Notes under the pieces: generated by a model
What the model was told of the DNA's origin: nothing
Database searches by the model: none
What the model saw: the letters and a program-made list of their open reading frames with translations, nothing else
Source: Flavobacterium ammoniigenes
Lineage (GTDB): Bacteria > Bacteroidota > Bacteroidia > Flavobacteriales > Flavobacteriaceae
NCBI RefSeq assembly: GCF_020886055.1
Contig: NZ_AP025184.1
Location: forward strand, 1,240,001 to 1,304,000
Direction: 5' to 3'
Length of the DNA stretch: 64,000 nt
Made by a program: the position numbers and the translations under genes
Part shown: in pieces, positions 60,707-64,000 of the stretch
How positions within the stretch are numbered: position 1 is the first letter of the stretch
Layout: each line of letters opens with the position of its first letter

Positions 60707-61285
60707 ATGTCTCACCAGCATTTTATCATACATAAACCTTATGGCTATTTGAGTCAGTTTGTGTATGAATTAAAAAGAAAGAAACGGCTTTTAGGAGAAT
60801 TGTATCCTTTTCCAGAAGGAACTATGGCTATTGGGCGTTTGGATGAAGATTCAGAAGGTTTGTTACTTTTGACTACTGATGGTAGGATGAGTGAACTCGT
60901 TCGTAGTAAAAAAGTAGAGAAAGAATATTATGTTCAGGTGGATGGGGTTATTCATCAAGAAGCAGTGGAGCAGTTGCAAAAAGGAGTCGAAATTGGATTT
61001 AATGGTAGAAAATACATCACGAAACCTTGCAAAGCATTCCTGATTCATCAAGTCCCTGCTTTTGGAGCTAGAGGAAAAAAGATTCGAGACGAACGTCACG
61101 GTCCTACTTCTTGGCTTTCCATCACGATTAATGAAGGCAAGTTCAGACAAGTCCGTAAAATGACGGCATATGTAGGTTTTCCTACTTTGCGTTTGGTTCG
61201 TGTTCGCGTTGGTAATATTCATTTGAATGATTTACAAGCTGGTGAAGTAATTGAAATGAATGATTTTCAAATCGAAAATAAATAA
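60707..61285 (+). CDS. rRNA pseudouridine synthase (RluE/RsuA-like)
   Basis: 192 residues: HKPYGYLSQF, the catalytic IGRLDEDSEGLLLLTTDGR (Asp), KEYYVQVDGV, and GKFRQVRKMTAYVGFPTLRL. No S4 domain is present, so it resembles RluE (23S U2457) among the RsuA family. Its stop is four bases before the TrmL-like start. Site specificity is inferred. Confidence 0.9.
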   Translation: MSHQHFIIHKPYGYLSQFVYELKRKKRLLGELYPFPEGTMAIGRLDEDSEGLLLLTTDGRMSELVRSKKVEKEYYVQVDGVIHQEAVEQLQKGVEIGFNGRKYITKPCKAFLIHQVPAFGARGKKIRDERHGPTSWLSITINEGKFRQVRKMTAYVGFPTLRLVRVRVGNIHLNDLQAGEVIEMNDFQIENK

Positions 61286-61289
61286 AAGT

Positions 61290-61745
61290 ATGTTAAACAT
61301 CGTATTGGTTGAACCTGAAATTCCGAATAACACAGGTAATATTGGTCGGCTTTGTGTAGGGACAGAAAGTAAATTGCACTTGATTCATCCTTTTGGATTT
61401 GTAATCAACGACAAGAATTTAAAACGTTCGGGATTGGATTATTGGGTACATTTGGATGTGACTGAATATCAGAATGTAGACGAATGGCTGAATGAAATTC
61501 CAGACCGTTCCCGTGTCTTTTTAATGAGTTCTCATGCGTCAAAATCGTATTTGGAAACCGAATTTCAAGACGGTGATTGGTTGGTATTTGGCAAAGAGAG
61601 TGTAGGTTTAAGCGCTGCGGTCTTAGCCTTGTTTGAAAATCATTTGACTATTCCGATGTCGCCATTAATTCGCAGTTTTAATATTGCCAATTCGGTTGCT
61701 TTTGTGGTGGGAGAAGCCAAAAGACAAATCGGCTTGAAACGTTAA
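61290..61745 (+). CDS. trmL: tRNA (cytidine(34)-2'-O)-methyltransferase (TrmL-like SPOUT enzyme)
   Basis: 151 residues from ATG 61290: LNIVLVEPEIPNNTGNIGRL, HPFGFVINDKNLKRSGLDYW, and the SAM-binding knot FGKESVGLS then PLIRSFNIANSVA. Modifies the wobble 2'-O-ribose of tRNA-Leu isoacceptors. A longer reading from 61260 overlaps the upstream gene and is not conserved. Two-gene unit with the pseudouridine synthase. Confidence 0.93.
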   Translation: MLNIVLVEPEIPNNTGNIGRLCVGTESKLHLIHPFGFVINDKNLKRSGLDYWVHLDVTEYQNVDEWLNEIPDRSRVFLMSSHASKSYLETEFQDGDWLVFGKESVGLSAAVLALFENHLTIPMSPLIRSFNIANSVAFVVGEAKRQIGLKR

Positions 61746-61750
61746 ATCTG

Positions 61751-62536
61751 TTATCCTTTGATGACGAATTTTCCTTTTTCGGCATCAAAACTAATATGTT
61801 CGTCCTGAAATAAGGTATTGAAACTTCCTTTCATAATTAAATTACATGGTTGGTCTTGTACCACTGATTCGGGAGTCATTAGTATCATTTCGTCACTCAA
61901 TTGAATGGCCATATCAATATCGTGTGTAGAAAACAAAATCGATTTTCCAGTTTCTTGGGTTAGTTTTTTTAAAAGTTTGAAAAGGGTAACTTTGTGCAAT
62001 AAATCCAAGTGAGTTGTGGGTTCATCCAGAATAATTAGTGGGGTATCTTGTGCCAATGCACGTGCAATAAGTACGATCTGTAATTGCCCATCACTAATTT
62101 CAAAATGACGTTTATCGGCCAAATGACTAATTTGTGTCAGCTCCATTGCTTCATTTACTTTTGCAATATCCTCAGTTGAAAGTTTTCCAATCCAATTCGT
62201 ATACGGTTGTCTTCCTAATGCAATGAGTTCAAATACTGTTAGGTTACTTGGTGGTAATGTATCAGTCAGTACTACACTTAAATGTTGTGCTAAAGTCAAA
62301 TTATCTAAGGAATGAATGGCCTTGTTTTCTAAAAAAACGGTACCAGAAAGTGGTGATTGAATTCCAATTAAAGTGCGTAAAAGCGTTGATTTTCCAATTC
62401 CATTGGCACCAATTAAAGCTGTTAGTTTTCCTTTTTCTAATGAAACAGAAACTTGAGAAGCAACAGTGGTACTTTTCTTTTTATTGGTGTACCCAATGCT
62501 AATGTCTTTGGTATGTAAAATAATAGTGGGCTCCAT
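61751..62536 (-). CDS. ABC transporter ATP-binding protein (FecE/BtuD-like)
   Basis: 261 residues: Walker A LIGANGIGKSTLL, signature ISDGQLQIVLIARAL (ISDGQ replaces the usual LSGGQ), Walker B LIILDEPTTHLDL and H-loop FSTHDIDMA. Import of iron-siderophore, heme or cobalamin; linked to the FecCD permease gene by one base overlap. In flavobacteria such genes are annotated for either hemin or cobalamin. Confidence 0.91.
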   Translation of the reverse strand: MEPTIILHTKDISIGYTNKKKSTTVASQVSVSLEKGKLTALIGANGIGKSTLLRTLIGIQSPLSGTVFLENKAIHSLDNLTLAQHLSVVLTDTLPPSNLTVFELIALGRQPYTNWIGKLSTEDIAKVNEAMELTQISHLADKRHFEISDGQLQIVLIARALAQDTPLIILDEPTTHLDLLHKVTLFKLLKKLTQETGKSILFSTHDIDMAIQLSDEMILMTPESVVQDQPCNLIMKGSFNTLFQDEHISFDAEKGKFVIKG

Positions 62537-63567
62537 TAATTCATCAATTTACGTTTGCGAATAAGTAACCAAATTACAATTGGAGCACCTAAAATAGAAG
62601 TAATGGCATTGATTGGAATCACAATTGCTGAATTAGGTAACTGCGAAATACTATCACAAACTAACATAATCATAGCACCAAATAATAGGGTGCCCCAAAA
62701 TAAAATCAGGTGATTACTGGTTTGAAAAACTAATTTAGCGATATGTGGAACCGCCAAACCAACAAAGGCGATTGGCCCAGCAAAAGCAGTAATACTTCCC
62801 GCTAGAATACTAGTAGCTAAGATGATTAAAAATCGAGCTTTGGTATAATTCAATCCTAAACTCTTAGCGTAATTTTCTCCTAAAAGCAAACTGTTTAACG
62901 GTTTGATACTTACCAAACTTAAGATCAATCCAACTGCAACACAAACAGACAAAATAGTAATTGATGTCCAAGATAAATTACCTAATGTTCCTAACGACCA
63001 GAAGGTGAATTTTTGTAATTGTGCCGCTGTACTAAAATAGGTTAACGTGCCAACTAAAGCATTGGTCAAACTACCAAACATTAATCCTACTATGAGAATC
63101 GCCATGGTATCTCGCAATCGTTGGGCTACAGCCAAAACCGCTAGTAAGACTAGAAAACTACCCAAACTAGAAGCCAATACAATTCCGTAAGACGAGAGAA
63201 TAAATTCACTAGCAAAGGCGGGTAAAAAGGCCGATCCTAAAATCACTAAGGCTACTCCTAAACTTGCACCTGAACTGAGTCCAAGTACATAAGGTCCCGC
63301 TAGAGGATTCCGAAATAAAGTCTGCATTAAGAGTCCGCTAATGGCTAAACCCATTCCTACTAAAATGGCGACAATAGCTTTGGGTAATCGGTAATCCATT
63401 ATGATATATTCCCAGGATGATTTAGTGGCACCCGAACCGAATATACTTAGGCATACTTCTTTTAATGGAATAGCAACAGCACCGATACTAATATCAAGGA
63501 GCAATAGGAAAACCAATCCTAAACTCAGGAATATAAATAGTATAGTATTTCGGTTAGTAGTATTCAA
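62536..63567 (-). CDS. FecCD/BtuC-family ABC permease
   Basis: 343 residues with about ten hydrophobic helices, LPKAIVAILVGMGLAISGLL, MQTLFRNPLAGPYVLGLSSG, and FVGLAVPHIAKLVF, typical of type II importer permeases for B12, siderophore or heme. Works with the ATPase downstream and binding protein upstream. Exact substrate is not decided. Confidence 0.92.
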   Translation of the reverse strand: MNTTNRNTILFIFLSLGLVFLLLLDISIGAVAIPLKEVCLSIFGSGATKSSWEYIIMDYRLPKAIVAILVGMGLAISGLLMQTLFRNPLAGPYVLGLSSGASLGVALVILGSAFLPAFASEFILSSYGIVLASSLGSFLVLLAVLAVAQRLRDTMAILIVGLMFGSLTNALVGTLTYFSTAAQLQKFTFWSLGTLGNLSWTSITILSVCVAVGLILSLVSIKPLNSLLLGENYAKSLGLNYTKARFLIILATSILAGSITAFAGPIAFVGLAVPHIAKLVFQTSNHLILFWGTLLFGAMIMLVCDSISQLPNSAIVIPINAITSILGAPIVIWLLIRKRKLMN

Positions 63568-63568
63568 G

Positions 63569-64000
63569 TTAATTTAGTTTTTCAAAAAAATAAGGATGAT
63601 GATTTGGGAGTAATTCTGGATGAAAAATAGCAATCAAATCTTTCAGTACCCAATCTGGGCGAGTGGCAGACCATTCAAAAAACAAAATTCCCCCTTTAGC
63701 CCCTTTGTGTAATGCGTACGAATATACTTTTTTATTTTTAAACGCCTCAAATTTGGCATAATGTGGATTGCTATTATTCATTTCTTTAATAGACGAAAAA
63801 TCACCTGGGGCAATCCAAAATTCGGCTTTTTGTGCTTTTTCTAAAATAGTTTCAAAAGGCAAAGTTAAACTGCCTGTTCCTTTGGTATTGGCCCATAAAT
63901 AATTGGATTGCGACTCTTTTAAAAACAAAGCCATCCAGCTTTCTCCTTGAGGAACAAACCATTGATCTTGGTACATAGCACCACTCATAACAGTTGGTTT
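63569..64000 (-). CDS. periplasmic substrate-binding protein of the ABC importer, C-terminal part (cut by window edge)
   Basis: About 143 codons open to the right edge without a stop; KPTVMSGAMYQDQWFVPQ then SWMALFLKESQSNYLWANT resembles BtuF/FepB-type binding proteins with helical backbone. The reading continues past 63988, so this is not a real start. Two bases separate its stop from the permease gene. The likely gene order is binding protein, permease, ATPase. Substrate is not proven. Confidence 0.85.
   Translation of the reverse strand, partial: KPTVMSGAMYQDQWFVPQGESWMALFLKESQSNYLWANTKGTGSLTLPFETILEKAQKAEFWIAPGDFSSIKEMNNSNPHYAKFEAFKNKKVYSYALHKGAKGGILFFEWSATRPDWVLKDLIAIFHPELLPNHHPYFFEKLN

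Noticed and set aside
1..64000. CRISPR arrays, insertion sequences, integrons, prophage
   Set aside because: No regular spaced repeats, transposase, integrase other than xerD, or structural phage genes were seen by eye.

Overview
The window looks like chromosome of a Flavobacterium-like member of the Flavobacteriaceae (Bacteroidota). The support is an AT-rich composition; promoters of the Bacteroidota type (TTG, 18-19 bases, TAnnTTTG) ahead of several transcription units; many families characteristic of the group (DUF5683, DUF4290, DUF493, DUF4199, DUF2971, START-like, ORF6N, a GlmU-like sugar nucleotidyltransferase, a 951-residue CarB); a 6S-Flavo-like RNA downstream of zapA; and a zeaxanthin-type carotenoid cluster. 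No replication origin, rRNA operon, CRISPR array, insertion sequence or prophage was seen. Most of the window is core genome, with a few accessory or decaying genes.

Layout. 1-1.9 kb: parA-parB followed by a DUF5683 gene cut by the left edge. 2.1-3.3 kb: tRNA-Pro and trxB. 3.4-7.7 kb: an envelope-linked set on the minus strand (DUF4870, a palindromic intergenic repeat, PadR regulator, PspC membrane protein, two GIN/DUF2807 beta-helix proteins). 8.4-11.2 kb: a small Cys-rich protein and an arsenic operon arsR / DUF6428 / arsC-type phosphatase / ACR3, in which the DUF6428 gene carries an in-frame stop. 11.3-25.9 kb: housekeeping genes (tRNA-Met, YqgE, HU, fmt, recQ, DUF493-DUF4290-murA, CDF transporter, aroQ, OmpA-like barrel, xerD, rny, 6S-like RNA, zapA and a coiled-coil partner). 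26-40 kb: M23 peptidase, TonB-dependent receptor, MsbA-like exporter, phosphoglucomutase, a nonsense-interrupted ORF6N gene, glycosyltransferase, rpmE2, GlmU-like enzyme and a Kelch-transmembrane-regulator protein. 40.5-47.8 kb: ABC-F protein, hydrolase, lytic transglycosylase, rpmH and carB.

The most coherent accessory system lies at 48-58 kb. A MerR regulator with a complete B12-photoreceptor signature (Wx9EH plus ExHxxG, as in CarH/LitR) heads crtI-crtB-crtZ-SRPBCC-photolyase. A convergent minus-strand set follows: TetR-type regulator, ABC1/UbiB kinase, TIGR03643 protein, an SDR lacking the catalytic Tyr, and folE. A divergent TIGR01777 oxidoreductase shares a repeat-rich operator with the TetR gene. 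The likely theme is light-triggered photoprotection: carotenoid synthesis, DNA photorepair and perhaps pterin supply. A BtuCDF-like transporter at the right edge could supply corrinoid or heme, but its substrate is not proven by sequence.

Other points: MurA has Asp where the fosfomycin-reactive Cys normally sits; CarB lacks the C-terminal allosteric domain; three separate genes appear to be interrupted by a single in-frame stop each. Many starts were moved from an upstream TTG to an internal ATG or GTG; the reasons are in the entries.
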